From Levilactobacillus spicheri DSM 15429 (GTDB lineage Bacteria; Bacillota; Bacilli; Lactobacillales; Lactobacillaceae): a stretch of 45,513 nucleotides of DNA. The notes beneath the pieces are model-generated. The model saw only the letters and a program-made list of their open reading frames with translations. It ran no database searches and was not told the origin of the DNA. Shown here one piece after another: positions 11,988-21,075 of the stretch (the first letter of the stretch is position 1; each line of letters opens with the position of its first letter). The DNA is taken from NCBI RefSeq assembly GCF_001435095.1, contig NZ_AZFC01000020.1:1-45513 (forward strand), in the 5' to 3' direction. The translations under genes and the position numbers were made by a program.

Positions 11988-12836
11988 TTAGAACAGATCC
12001 AACTGTTGCGGGGCCAAATTGGTCCACTGCAGGCCCAGGATCTCCTGCAGGCGCAACGCGTTCGGGGCGGCATCGCGGCCGGAATTGTTGTTAAAGATGA
12101 CGCACACGTCGCGGGCCTGCATGGCGACCTGCCGGACCAGCGTCGCAATCGTCTGCAGCTCGTCTTCACTGTACTTGTACAGCGTCCGGGTCTTGCGCCA
12201 GTTGGCTCCCTGGTTGAACCAGCCCTGGGCGTTGCGGCCGTGCAGCCGAATCATTGCCAGGTCGGGCGTGGTCACCGTGGCGACCAGCGGGATGCCGTCA
12301 TTTAAGTTGTGCGGCTCGTCGGTCGTGACGTTGGTCATCCGCAGCGACTGCAGGTAGGCCAGCACGTCGGTGGTCATCCCCGGGGTTGCAAACCAGCTGG
12401 GACTCCGAAATTCCACGGCGATGGGCAGTCGCCCCATCCAGGTCCGAATCTCGCGGAGGTACTGGATATTCTCCGTAGTGCGGTTGAAGTACGGCGGAAA
12501 TTGAAACAGGATCGTCCGTAATTGGTGGCGCCGCACCAACGGGGCCACCAATTCGGCGTAATCGGCGAAGACCTTGGCCCGTTCCTCGAAGGTCACCGGA
12601 TGCTGCCGCTGTCCGTGGGTGGTCATGACCTGGTTGGCCTTCAGGATAAATTGAAAGCCCTCCGGTACCGTGGCCTGCCAATTGGCGATAGTACTGGCCC
12701 GTGGAAGGCCGTAGAACGGCGTATCGAGCTCCACCACCGGCAGATGACCGGCGTACTCGGTGAGGGTCACGGGGCGGTCGACGCCCCCAATCAGGGCGGG
12801 ATGTTCCGTCCAGGTAGTTAACCCAATGGTGATCAT
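11988..12836 (-). CDS. DUF72 (YecE-like) family protein
   Basis: 282 residues matching DUF72, a TIM-barrel family without an established biochemical role. Recognisable parts are the N-terminal IGLTTWTEHPAL, the ELDTPFYGLP segment near residue 56, and VEFRSPSWF followed by TTDEPHN and a C-terminal VIFNNNSGRDAAPNALRL. The last of these corresponds to the family motif with conserved Asn and Ala. ATG 12836 follows GGGAGGG. It is the last gene of the sirtuin operon, 12 bases after the small membrane protein. The context suggests a stress or metabolic role, but nothing specific. Confidence 0.85.
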   Translation of the reverse strand: MITIGLTTWTEHPALIGGVDRPVTLTEYAGHLPVVELDTPFYGLPRASTIANWQATVPEGFQFILKANQVMTTHGQRQHPVTFEERAKVFADYAELVAPLVRRHQLRTILFQFPPYFNRTTENIQYLREIRTWMGRLPIAVEFRSPSWFATPGMTTDVLAYLQSLRMTNVTTDEPHNLNDGIPLVATVTTPDLAMIRLHGRNAQGWFNQGANWRKTRTLYKYSEDELQTIATLVRQVAMQARDVCVIFNNNSGRDAAPNALRLQEILGLQWTNLAPQQLDLF

Positions 12837-12848
12837 GCGTGTCCCTCC

Positions 12849-13175
12849 CTACTTAAAGCGTTCAAACTGCTTGATCAGGTCCGCTTCCGGCGTAGTCAGG
12901 TGGCCGCTGAGTTGGCTGATCAGCCGCCGCCCGGCCAGCCGGTCGTTATACCGGATCCCGGTGACGCAAAGGTCGATCAACGCAAACAGGATGGTCACCA
13001 TCCCCGCCCGCTCCCGGGAGAAGCCGGTGTTGAACAGCATCACGACCTCCTGATTAAAGGCCAGCTGTAAGATGCCGTAGATCACCAGCGTGTCGGGAAT
13101 CAGTTGCAGCGCGTTTAGCCAGCGCATCCGGCGAACCAGCCGCCGGAGCCGGTCAATAATCTCTTGATGGCTCAT
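12849..13175 (-). CDS. small membrane protein of unknown function
   Basis: 108 residues, not recognised. Two hydrophobic stretches (about 19-45 and 53-75) are flanked by arginine-rich segments (RLRRLVRRMR near the start, RYNDRLAGRR after the second), giving a hairpin topology with both ends inside. I prefer ATG 13175 (GAGGGTG 9 bases upstream) over GTG 13187, which touches the ribosome site. It lies between the sirtuin and the DUF72 gene with short gaps, so it is cotranscribed. Confidence 0.7.
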   Translation of the reverse strand: MSHQEIIDRLRRLVRRMRWLNALQLIPDTLVIYGILQLAFNQEVVMLFNTGFSRERAGMVTILFALIDLCVTGIRYNDRLAGRRLISQLSGHLTTPEADLIKQFERFK

Positions 13176-13189
13176 CGGTTCTATCACCC

Positions 13190-13888
13190 TCAGACCTGAA
13201 GTTCTTCAAAGAATTGTGTGGCGTCCGCCTGGACCATCTCAATCGGGACGCCCAAATCGAGCTTTTCTTGGTTGATCACCACGACCGGGGCCTGGTCGTT
13301 GCGGTAATCGAGCAGGCCGGCGAACGGGTAGACCCGCATCGAGGTCCCGACGATGACCACCAGGTCGGCCTGGGTCATGGCCGCGACCGCCCGTTGGATG
13401 TTCAGCTGCTTCAGCCCCTCCTCGTACAAGACGACGTCCGGCCGCAACCAGCCGCCATCCGCGTCATGGTGCGGGTCCTTGAGGTACTGGTGCCAGTCGA
13501 CGTGGGCACCACAGACCTGGCAGTAGACGTTGTAGAGGTTGCCGTGGAACTCGACCAGGTGGGCACAGTTCGCGACGTTGTACAGGTTATCGATATTCTG
13601 GGTAATCACCGTCGCGCGGTTCTCCCGGGTCAGCGCCGCCTGCTTGGTGTGGATCACGTTGGGCTGCGCGTCCGGGTAATAGAGGTTCTGCTTGACGTAG
13701 TCGTAAAAGGTCGCGGGCTCACGCACCAGGCAGGTGTGGCTCAGGTAATACTCGGCGTTGCGGTGGCCGGTGTACAGGCCATTCTTCGAGCGATAATCTG
13801 GAATCCCGGACGGGGTCGAAACGCCGGCACCCGTGAGAAAAACGATGTGTTTTGCTTGATCAAACTGTTCTTGTAATCGTGCTTCCAT
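13190..13888 (-). CDS. NAD-dependent protein deacylase of the Sir2 family
   Basis: 232 residues, a normal length for a bacterial sirtuin. The NAD-binding GAGVSTPSGIPDYRS is at 20-34, TQNID at 96-100, the catalytic histidine in EFHGN (H115), and GTSMRVYPFAGL in the C-terminal half. The zinc site normally uses four cysteines in two pairs; only the first pair is present (C123, C126) and the second position reads DGGWLRPDVVLYEE. This form is frequent in lactobacilli. It removes acyl groups from lysines using NAD. It leads an operon with a small membrane protein and a DUF72 protein. An extended -10 (TGCTATAAT) lies at 13933-13938. Confidence 0.9.
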   Translation of the reverse strand: MEARLQEQFDQAKHIVFLTGAGVSTPSGIPDYRSKNGLYTGHRNAEYYLSHTCLVREPATFYDYVKQNLYYPDAQPNVIHTKQAALTRENRATVITQNIDNLYNVANCAHLVEFHGNLYNVYCQVCGAHVDWHQYLKDPHHDADGGWLRPDVVLYEEGLKQLNIQRAVAAMTQADLVVIVGTSMRVYPFAGLLDYRNDQAPVVVINQEKLDLGVPIEMVQADATQFFEELQV

Positions 13889-13932
13889 TCGTTACTACCC
13901 CCTCACAAATCATCCAGCAAACATCTGTTTCC

Positions 13933-13938
13933 ATTATA
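13933..13938 (-). promoter_or_regulatory. extended -10 of the sirtuin operon promoter
   Basis: TATAAT on the minus strand preceded by TGC, 45 bases before the sirtuin ATG. No good -35 is present, which is common for extended -10 promoters. Confidence 0.55.
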
Positions 13939-14041
13939 GCATGCCCCCGAGGAGGTCGTTAATATCCACCATCTCACCGGAAAGTTGTGATTAGAAATTT
14001 TATACGCGAACGACCCGCTTTTATCTCGCTAATCGCACCAT

Positions 14042-14077
14042 AAAAAAGCAGGCCAACGTTCAGTCGTTGGCCCGCTT
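14042..14077 (-). terminator. terminator of the trpS-ppx-mvaA transcript
   Basis: On the minus strand GCGGGCCAACGACTG pairs with CGTTGGCCTGC and is followed by TTTTTTA. It lies 8 bases after the stop of the HELLH protein gene. Confidence 0.85.
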
Positions 14078-14085
14078 CAGGGTGG

Positions 14086-15051
14086 TTACCGCAAAATGTA
14101 AGGCATCTTCAGTTGTTTGAAGAGGTCCTCAACGGTCATGTTATAGATGTTCGTGTAGTAATCCGGCGTGTCTTCCTTCGGCTTAGGTGCGGGCAACACG
14201 AAGGCGTTCTGGTTGTCCGCCCGGTTGAAGCCGACGTACCCGCGCCGTTGCGTGGTCTTCTCGTGCATGTCGGAATGGTACAGCTCGAAGATCTGCCGCA
14301 CCTGCAGACTCAGCTGGCGCTTGGACAGCACGCTGGACAACGTGGTGAATTCCGTGTTGTGCAGCGCCGGCAAGTTCCAGGCTTCCAGCTGGGCGTCGAA
14401 GGCCTTGAACAGCTTGACCACGTTCCGGCGGAGGCTAAATGGCGACGTGACCGGTTTGGCAGTAATTGTTTGGTAGAGCTTCCGGGCCGCCGCGAAGCTT
14501 TCCGGGTAGTCCTTGGTGAACTGGTCGTTGATGGCCTGGTTATCGGGGCCAAAGAAGACCAGCGCGTCCAATAACGTCAGCGTCCGCAGGGTCATCTCGT
14601 CATCGCGCTCGGCCGGTTCCGGCTTCAGCGTGTAGTCGACCCCTTTCAGGTACAGGTCGTTGATCTCGGGCGTGATCAGGCCGTGCTTCCGCTGTTCGCT
14701 GACCACGACCTCGTGGCTCACGATATCGTACAGCTCGGTACCCATGATCATCAGCTGTTGATCCAGGTCGGGGTTCCCGGTGGTCAGGGAGAAGAAGACC
14801 TGCGGGAAGCCGGATAAAATCATCAGCAGGTGCAGCAGTTCGTGCGACGCCGTGTAATTCGGCGCCGTCAAGTCGGCCACTTGAATGTCGATGTCCTTGC
14901 CCATCTGCATCTGTTGGGCCTGGTCGTGCCGCACAAAGCCCGCCTGTAGTTGGCCGATAAAGTGGACCTCAACCTTCCCCGGGTAAAGGTTATTGACTTG
15001 GTTGAGCAGGTCTTGGACCTGGTCATTCAGTTGTACATCTTTTGCTTCCAT
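14086..15051 (-). CDS. putative zincin-like protein (annotated IpaB/EvcA family in lactobacilli)
   Basis: 321 residues. The striking feature is SHELLHLL with H70-E71-x-x-H74, the HExxH signature of zinc metallopeptidases; a possible third ligand is the glutamate in DIVSHEVVVSEQ further on. The remainder is helical and has no signal peptide or membrane segment, so it is cytoplasmic. As I recall, lactobacillus homologues are named IpaB/EvcA family, which tells little about function. It follows mvaA by 9 bases and ends the transcript that begins at the Trp T-box. The ribosome site (GGATGAG) is weak. Protease activity is inference from the motif only. Confidence 0.6.
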   Translation of the reverse strand: MEAKDVQLNDQVQDLLNQVNNLYPGKVEVHFIGQLQAGFVRHDQAQQMQMGKDIDIQVADLTAPNYTASHELLHLLMILSGFPQVFFSLTTGNPDLDQQLMIMGTELYDIVSHEVVVSEQRKHGLITPEINDLYLKGVDYTLKPEPAERDDEMTLRTLTLLDALVFFGPDNQAINDQFTKDYPESFAAARKLYQTITAKPVTSPFSLRRNVVKLFKAFDAQLEAWNLPALHNTEFTTLSSVLSKRQLSLQVRQIFELYHSDMHEKTTQRRGYVGFNRADNQNAFVLPAPKPKEDTPDYYTNIYNMTVEDLFKQLKMPYILR

Positions 15052-15060
15052 GTGCTTGTC

Positions 15061-16323
15061 TCATCCTTTGTTGGTTAGATTGGCCTGACGGACGGCCCGT
15101 AACGCCGCCTGGGCTTGTGCAGTGGTCGGTTGTCGTTCCTGCAGCCGGGCCACCACTGCGGGGACCTCGGCCGGGGTGGCGCCCACGGAGAGCGCCAACG
15201 ATTTGAGTTGCAGGTGCATGTGGCCCCGCTGGATGCCCTCGGTGACCAAAGCGCGCAACGCCGCCACGTTCTGGGCCAAGCCCAGCGCGGCGGTCACCCG
15301 CATCAGCTCGCGGGCACTGGTGACCTGGGCAATCTGTTGGTTCACGGCGACCAGCGGGAAGACCCGCGTGGCGCCGCCCACGAAGCCCAGTGCTAGCGGC
15401 AGGGTCAGCTCACCGTGGAGGATCGCCCCGTCCAGCCACCAGCGGCTCAAGCCGCGGTACTGGCCGTGACGGCTCGCATAGGCGTGCGCACCGCTCTCCA
15501 CGGCCCGCCAGTCGTTGCCCATCGCCAGGACCACGGCGTCGATGCCGTTCATGATGCCCTTGTTGTGGGTAGCCGCCCGGTACGGGTCGACCTGGGCAAA
15601 GTCGCTGGCCGCGCAGATGCGCTCGGCGACGGTGGCCCCCGCCAGCGTGGCCGTTTTCAGTGGGTCCACCGGCACGGCACACCGCGCCGTGACCAGGCTG
15701 TGGGTCGCGTAGTTGCTGAGGATGCTCATCAGGACCTCGCCGTCGATCTGGGGACGCAGGTAATCGGCGACCGCCTCGGTCAACGTGTTGACCAGGTTGG
15801 CCCCCATCGCCTCGCCCACGTCGATGAACAGGTCGATGGAGACCCAGTCATCGGGGAGCACGCGCACCCGGATCGACCGGGCCCCGCCCCCGTGCGTCAG
15901 TAACGTCGGGTGCGCCGCGTCGGCGACCTTGAGGATCGCCGCTTGGTGGGCCTGCACCCAGGCCTTGAGGACCGCGGGTTGACGGACGTGCTGGCAGACA
16001 ATCTGCCCCATCAGCTCCCGCCGCGCCACCGTGGTGGTGATGCCGCGGTCGCTGGTCAACAGCCGCCCGCCGTTGCTGGCAGCCGCGATGACCGAGGGCT
16101 CCTCGGTGACCATCGGGACGGCCACGGAGCGCCCATCGACGCGCAGGTTCACGGCCACGCCCTCGGGCAAGCCGTAGGTCGTCAGGTAGTTTTCAATCAG
16201 TTCTTCGTCCGCCGATTGCCGCTGCCGGGCCACGATGGCCAGCTGTGCGCCGGTCAAGTGCCGCGTCGTGGCCAGGCGGTCACGGCGTTGCTCGTACGGC
16301 AACCGGTAAAAGGGTGTCGTCAT
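15061..16323 (-). CDS. mvaA: hydroxymethylglutaryl-CoA reductase, class II
   Basis: 420 residues. It reduces HMG-CoA to mevalonate (or the reverse) and is the committing step of the mevalonate route to isopentenyl diphosphate. The glutamate motif LIENYLTTYGLP is at 43-53, the catalytic lysine is in THNKGIMNGID, and the aspartate is in AMGNDWRAVE. The length and motifs indicate the bacterial class II form. ATG 16323 has AAGGAGG 8 bases upstream; the GTG 9 bases earlier overlaps that site. The gene begins 13 bases after ppx and is part of the trpS transcript. Confidence 0.93.
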   Translation of the reverse strand: MTTPFYRLPYEQRRDRLATTRHLTGAQLAIVARQRQSADEELIENYLTTYGLPEGVAVNLRVDGRSVAVPMVTEEPSVIAAASNGGRLLTSDRGITTTVARRELMGQIVCQHVRQPAVLKAWVQAHQAAILKVADAAHPTLLTHGGGARSIRVRVLPDDWVSIDLFIDVGEAMGANLVNTLTEAVADYLRPQIDGEVLMSILSNYATHSLVTARCAVPVDPLKTATLAGATVAERICAASDFAQVDPYRAATHNKGIMNGIDAVVLAMGNDWRAVESGAHAYASRHGQYRGLSRWWLDGAILHGELTLPLALGFVGGATRVFPLVAVNQQIAQVTSARELMRVTAALGLAQNVAALRALVTEGIQRGHMHLQLKSLALSVGATPAEVPAVVARLQERQPTTAQAQAALRAVRQANLTNKG

Positions 16324-16336
16324 CCTGTCCACCTCC

Positions 16337-17257
16337 TTAACGCTGACTGAGGTACTCGGAAATGATGCCTTCGCGCACGCCGCTCTCGGAGAACACGACC
16401 CGGTCGGAATCCAGCATCTGCAGCAGCGTCACCAGGGGCAACATGCCGCCTAAGATGATGTCGGCCCGTTCCGTTTCCAGTCCCGAGATGCGCTTGCGCT
16501 CGCGCAACGGCACCGCCAACAACCGCTGAAAGGTCCGCATGACCTGGTCGGTCGTCAGCCGGTAACCGTGGATGTTCTCGACGTGCAGGATCTTTTGCTG
16601 CTGCCGGTTCATCCGGGCCAGCGTCCGGTTGGCGCCCCCTAAGAGGACCAGGGGAAGGTGCTTGGCGTCGTTGAGCCACCAGATGTCCCGCAAACGTTCC
16701 CGGAGGAAGACCTGGGCCGAGAAGAGGTCCACGGCCGCCACCCGGTCGTCCAGGTGGAACTGCTCCGAGAGGTTGACGGCCCCAAACGGCACGCTGATCA
16801 GGTTCGCATCCCGGCCGTCCTTGACGTGGACCAGCTCACAGCTGGCGCCACCGGTGTCCAGTAACAGGCAGTCCTTGACCTTCAGGCGGTTGACCGCGCC
16901 CAGGTAGTCGTAGTAGGCCTCCTGGTCGCCGGTCAGCACCTCGAGGTCGATGTTGGTCGCGCGCTTGACCTGCGCCAAGAACTCGTCGCGGTTGCGGGCT
17001 TGCCGGACCGCGGCCGTCGCGATGCCCCGGACGATCAGCTGGGGTAACTGCTCATAGTACGGCCGAAACGACCGTAAAGCGGCGATCGTCCGCTCCATCG
17101 CTTTGGGTTGAAGAATCTTCTCCGGCCCCATGCCTTCCGACAGCCGGCTGTCGGCCTTGACCCGGTTAACTTCCCGGTAGGTGCCGTCGTCGCGTAGTTC
17201 GTTCACGGCCAGGCGCACTGAATTGGAGCCGAGATCCACAATGGCTAAATTTTGCAT
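16337..17257 (-). CDS. ppx: Ppx/GppA family phosphatase
   Basis: 306 residues, the short two-domain form of the Ppx/GppA family in the actin-like ATPase superfamily. DLGSNSVRLAV (residues 8-18) and DTGGASCELV (about 138-147) are the phosphate-binding loops. Family members hydrolyse polyphosphate from its ends or convert pppGpp to ppGpp; the sequence does not decide between these. I start at ATG 17257 with GGGGGG 6 bases upstream; the alternative ATG 17263 touches that run. It follows trpS by 20 bases without a terminator. Confidence 0.9.
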   Translation of the reverse strand: MQNLAIVDLGSNSVRLAVNELRDDGTYREVNRVKADSRLSEGMGPEKILQPKAMERTIAALRSFRPYYEQLPQLIVRGIATAAVRQARNRDEFLAQVKRATNIDLEVLTGDQEAYYDYLGAVNRLKVKDCLLLDTGGASCELVHVKDGRDANLISVPFGAVNLSEQFHLDDRVAAVDLFSAQVFLRERLRDIWWLNDAKHLPLVLLGGANRTLARMNRQQQKILHVENIHGYRLTTDQVMRTFQRLLAVPLRERKRISGLETERADIILGGMLPLVTLLQMLDSDRVVFSESGVREGIISEYLSQR

Positions 17258-17277
17258 GGTCATCCCCCCGTTTCGAC

Positions 17278-18297
17278 TTAACCGAAGTAGTCGATACCAA
17301 CCGCGTGACGCACTTCACGCAACGTTTGGGCGGCCACTTGGTTGGCCTTCTCGCTCCCCTGCTTGAGGATTGCGTAGACCCCGTCCGGGTCGGCCGCAAA
17401 CTGTTCGCGGCGTTCGCGAATTGGCTTTAATTCGGCTTGTAAGACGTCGTTTAGATACCGTTTAATCTTAACATCTCCTAAGCCGCCATGCTGGTATTGC
17501 GCCTTCAGATCGGCCACTTTGGCCTTGTCTTCGGCGAAGATGTCCAGGTAGGTGAAGACCGTGTTGCCCTCGATGTGGCCCGGGTCCTCCACGTGGATGT
17601 GCTCGGGGTCGGTGTACATCGACATGACCTTCTTCTGGATCGTGTCGGCGTCGTCGCCCAGGTAGATGGCGTTGTTCAGGGACTTGCTCATCTTGGCGTT
17701 GCCGTCGAGACCGGGGATCCGCCCGAGGCCCTTGGCTGGGAAGTAGCCTTCGGGTTCGACCAGAATCTCCTGACCGTAAATGTTGTTGAAACTCCGCACG
17801 ATTTCACGGGTCTGTTCCAGCATCGGTTCTTGGTCGTCACCCACCGGCACCGTGTCAGCTTTAAACGCCGTGATGTCGGCCGCTTGACTGACCGGGTAGA
17901 TGAAGAAGCCGGCCGGGACGCTTTCACCAAAGGCCTTTTGCTTGATTTCCGTCTTGACCGTTGGGTTGCGGTTCAGGCGCGAAACGGAGACCAGGTTCAG
18001 GTAGGTCATGGTCAACTCGCTCAACGCGGGGATCTGGGACTGCACCAGAATGGTCGACTTGGCGGGGTCGATGCCCACGGCCAGGTAGTCTAAGGCCACC
18101 TGGAGCAGGCTGTGGCGAATCTTCTCGGGGTCCCGGGCGTTGTCGGTCAGGGCCTGCGTGTCGGCGATCATGATAAAGGTGTCGTAGTCGCCGGTATTTT
18201 GCAGCATGACCCGGTTCTTCAGGGAGCCGACGTAATGGCCAATGTGGAGCTTACCAGTGGGCCGATCGCCCGTTAAAATCACGTGTTTTTTTGTCAT
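17278..18297 (-). CDS. trpS: tryptophanyl-tRNA synthetase
   Basis: 339 residues, class I synthetase. The HIGH-type motif is [12 protein letters not shown] near residues 13-24, the KMSKS motif is in [12 protein letters not shown], and [14 protein letters not shown] is typical. ATG 18297 lies just after AAAGGAAG and directly downstream of a T-box leader; the longer frame to 18393 would translate the T-box itself. The synthetase is thus controlled by uncharged tRNA-Trp. Confidence 0.96.
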   Translation of the reverse strand: MTKKHVILTGDRPTGKLHIGHYVGSLKNRVMLQNTGDYDTFIMIADTQALTDNARDPEKIRHSLLQVALDYLAVGIDPAKSTILVQSQIPALSELTMTYLNLVSVSRLNRNPTVKTEIKQKAFGESVPAGFFIYPVSQAADITAFKADTVPVGDDQEPMLEQTREIVRSFNNIYGQEILVEPEGYFPAKGLGRIPGLDGNAKMSKSLNNAIYLGDDADTIQKKVMSMYTDPEHIHVEDPGHIEGNTVFTYLDIFAEDKAKVADLKAQYQHGGLGDVKIKRYLNDVLQAELKPIRERREQFAADPDGVYAILKQGSEKANQVAAQTLREVRHAVGIDYFG

Positions 18298-18303
18298 CAG
18301 AAT

Positions 18304-18526
18304 CTTCCTTTCTAAAAAAGCGCCCCATTGACGATTGTCAATAGGACGCGACTGCGCGGTACCACCTAACTTGTGACCAGTGCTGGTCACCACTTTCGGC
18401 CGTTAACGGAGCCACCGCGACGTTCATCGTTTATTCAGGGAACAACCGTTGTGACCCACTTCGCCCGTGGGACCGTTTCAGCCGACCGGTCCCTCTCTGA
18501 GATTGGGCTACTCCATCACAACTCAT
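18304..18526 (-). promoter_or_regulatory. T-box leader of trpS (tRNA-Trp sensing)
   Basis: The conserved T-box core AGGTGGTACCGCG is at 18355-18367 (minus strand). It is followed by the terminator GCGTCC...GGGGCGC with TTTTTT at about 18314-18350. The stem I specifier loop reads GAAG-TGG-G, placing the codon UGG (tryptophan) at 18456-18458, within a stem of GTTGTGA with TCACAAC. Binding of uncharged tRNA-Trp should stabilise the antiterminator and allow readthrough into trpS. Confidence 0.93.
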
Positions 18527-18532
18527 GCCTAC

Positions 18533-18561
18533 AGTTTAGTGGATTTACCGGCGAATGTAAA
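18533..18561 (-). promoter_or_regulatory. promoter of the T-box/trpS transcript
   Basis: TTTACA (18556-18561) and TAAACT (18533-18538) on the minus strand are spaced by 17 bases. It sits back to back with the helD promoter. Confidence 0.65.
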
Positions 18562-18622
18562 CCGCCATTCACGGGGTCTTGCGGAAGAATCCGCCATTCG
18601 GCGTTTTCGCGGCGGTCTTTGA

Positions 18623-18651
18623 TTGACAGCGCCCCGAAATGTGACTAGAAT
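18623..18651 (+). promoter_or_regulatory. promoter of helD
   Basis: TTGACA (18623-18628) and TAGAAT (18646-18651) with a 17-base spacer; the TTG start codon is 41 bases beyond the -10. Confidence 0.75.
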
Positions 18652-18691
18652 TGTTAAGCAATTTAGCCAATTCTATGAAGGAGGCGGTCCT

Positions 18692-20998
18692 TTGACCACC
18701 AACGAACAAGCCAACGAGCAACGCCGGGTGGACGACGTGGTCCACCAGATTGGGAACCGGATCGACCGCACCACGGCCGAGTACAACGACGCCCACCAAG
18801 AGTTGCGCAACGTGTTAAAGAACTATAGCGAAAACACGTCCGTGAACTGGTTCGAAGTCGATGACCGAATCGAAACCAGTGCCGAACTGCAGCAACAACG
18901 GGCCCTGGTCTCCCGGTTAACCGAAAATCAGAACATCATCGAGAATCAATTGCACACCTTCCAAGAACTTCAAAAATCGCCCTACTTCGGGCGCATCGAC
19001 ATTCAAGACCCCGACGAGGCGGCCCCCGAGTCGCTGTACATCGGGACGGCCTCGTTCGTGGACGACGATGAGAACTTTCTGGTCTACGACTGGCGCGCAC
19101 CAATCTCCAGTATCTACTATAACGGGGTCCTGGGCAAAGTCGCCTACAGCACCCCAGCCGGTACCCAGCAGACCGACCTCTTGAAGAAACGCCAATTTTT
19201 GATTCAAGACGGTCAGATCAAAAGCATGTTCGACACCAACGAGACCGTGGGCGACGAGATGTTGCAACACGTACTGGGCGAGCAGAACGACGCCACCATG
19301 CAGAACATCGTGGCGACCATCCAACGGGAACAAAACGACATCATCCGCGACGTCCACAGCGACCTGCTGGTGGTCCAGGGGGTCGCCGGCTCCGGCAAGA
19401 CCTCCGCGATTCTCCAGCGGATCGCCTTCCTGCTGTACCACAGCCGCCGCGACCTCGAGGCCGATCAGATTGTGCTGTTCTCGCCCAACCGCCTGTTCAG
19501 CCACTACATCAGTGACGTGCTCCCCAGTCTCGGGGAACGCAACATGCGCCAGGTCACGCTGGCCGAGTTCCTCACGCAACGCTTCCAGGGGCTCAACGTC
19601 CAGACCCAATTTGCCCGCTACGAAAGCGACCAGCAGCACCCGGTCAACCTGGCCGTCCGGCGCTTCCAGGAGAGCGCGGCCATGATGGACGCCGTCGCGG
19701 ACTACTGTCAGCAGTGTCCGGCCGACCAGATGCAGTTCACCGACATCCGCTTCAAGGGCCGGGTCTTCTTCGACCACGACGAGATTCGGGCCATCTACGC
19801 CCGCTATCCGGCCACGGTGCCCCCGGCCGAGCGGTTCCTGAAGACCAAGAACGTGCTCGAGAAACGCCTGAAGCACCGCATCGCCGAGGAGGCCCAGGCC
19901 GACTGGGTCCGTGACACCATCGACCAGCTGAGCGACGAAGATTACCACAACCTGTTAGGGGCCAAACACCTGGGGCAGTTCGAACAGTTGGACGATGAGA
20001 TCGACTTTATCGCCCGCGAGATTGTGCGCCGGCGCTTCCGCCAGGTCGACGACGCCATCTACAACGGGTACTTCCTGGACGTTTACAGCCAGTACACCGC
20101 CTTTCTGCAGCAGTGCCCGTTGCCGCAGGATGTGTCGGCGGCCGACTGGCAGGCCATCGTTGACCGCTACAACCACGACATCGAGTTCCATAAGCTGGCG
20201 CTGACCGACGCGGCGCCCCTGCTGTACCTGCGGGACCTGCTGACCGGTGGCGGCCTGAACCACCAGATGCAGCACCTCTTCGTGGATGAGATGCAGGACT
20301 ATTCGATTGCCCAGTTAATTTACCTGCAGCACGCCTTCCCGCGGGCCAAGCTCACGCTTCTGGGCGATAGCGAGCAGGCCCTCTTCAAGGCCGTTGAGTC
20401 GCCGGAATCCATCCTGAAAAAGTTGGGCGCGGCGCTGCACGCCAAGCACGCGCGACTGATCACGTTGCGGCGGTCGTACCGCTCGACGCTGCCAATCACC
20501 ACGTTCGCCAAGGCGCTGTTGCCGGACGGGGACCAGATCGAGGCGTTCAACCGCCCCGGCGACCTGCCCAAGGTGGTCATCCGCTACGACGCCCCGGCGG
20601 CGTTCAAGGCGTTGGCCCACGAGCTGACGGCCGAGCTGGCGGACAACCAGACGGTCGCGATTCTGACCAAGAACACGGCCGAGGCCAAGTACGTGTACCA
20701 GGAACTCCACGCCGACTTCGACCTGACGCGCCTGACGGATACCGACCGCTCGCTGCCCCAGGGCGTAGTCGTCCTGCCGATTTACCTGGCGAAGGGGCTG
20801 GAGTTCGATAGTGTCATCGCCTACAACGTGTCGGCGGAGAACTACCCCACCGACCAGTTCACGGGGACGCTCTACACGATTGCCTCGCGGGCGATGCACC
20901 ACCTGACCCTCCTGAGCATCGGGCCGGTCTCACCGCTGATCGCCTCGGAGCGCATCCCGCAGAGTGATCTGCAGATCGAACATGAGTTGAGTAATTAG
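18692..20998 (+). CDS. helD: HelD-like RNA polymerase recycling ATPase (UvrD-like helicase family)
   Basis: 768 residues. An N-terminal coiled-coil arm leads to a superfamily 1 ATPase. Walker A GVAGSGKTSA is near residue 230, Walker B FVDEMQDYS near 530, the helicase motif LRRSYRST later, and IYLAKGLEFDSVI near the C-terminus. HelD of Bacillus binds RNA polymerase and releases stalled complexes from DNA. I begin at TTG 18692, with AAGGAGG 7 bases before it; upstream codons overlap the promoter. A terminator follows. A generic DNA helicase role is less likely given the arm and the motif set. Confidence 0.88.
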   Translation: MTTNEQANEQRRVDDVVHQIGNRIDRTTAEYNDAHQELRNVLKNYSENTSVNWFEVDDRIETSAELQQQRALVSRLTENQNIIENQLHTFQELQKSPYFGRIDIQDPDEAAPESLYIGTASFVDDDENFLVYDWRAPISSIYYNGVLGKVAYSTPAGTQQTDLLKKRQFLIQDGQIKSMFDTNETVGDEMLQHVLGEQNDATMQNIVATIQREQNDIIRDVHSDLLVVQGVAGSGKTSAILQRIAFLLYHSRRDLEADQIVLFSPNRLFSHYISDVLPSLGERNMRQVTLAEFLTQRFQGLNVQTQFARYESDQQHPVNLAVRRFQESAAMMDAVADYCQQCPADQMQFTDIRFKGRVFFDHDEIRAIYARYPATVPPAERFLKTKNVLEKRLKHRIAEEAQADWVRDTIDQLSDEDYHNLLGAKHLGQFEQLDDEIDFIAREIVRRRFRQVDDAIYNGYFLDVYSQYTAFLQQCPLPQDVSAADWQAIVDRYNHDIEFHKLALTDAAPLLYLRDLLTGGGLNHQMQHLFVDEMQDYSIAQLIYLQHAFPRAKLTLLGDSEQALFKAVESPESILKKLGAALHAKHARLITLRRSYRSTLPITTFAKALLPDGDQIEAFNRPGDLPKVVIRYDAPAAFKALAHELTAELADNQTVAILTKNTAEAKYVYQELHADFDLTRLTDTDRSLPQGVVVLPIYLAKGLEFDSVIAYNVSAENYPTDQFTGTLYTIASRAMHHLTLLSIGPVSPLIASERIPQSDLQIEHELSN

Positions 20999-21009
20999 AG
21001 ATCATCGTC

Positions 21010-21056
21010 AAAACGCATTGCTGGTTTCCTTGGGGGAATCGGCAATGCGTTTTTTG
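21010..21056. terminator. bidirectional terminator between helD and the large surface protein gene
   Basis: AAAACGCATTGC pairs with GCAATGCGTTTTTT. It lies 11 bases past the helD stop and 20 bases past the stop of the convergent gene, with A- and T-tracts on both sides. Confidence 0.88.
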
Positions 21057-21075
21057 TGCTGGTATCACCACAAGC

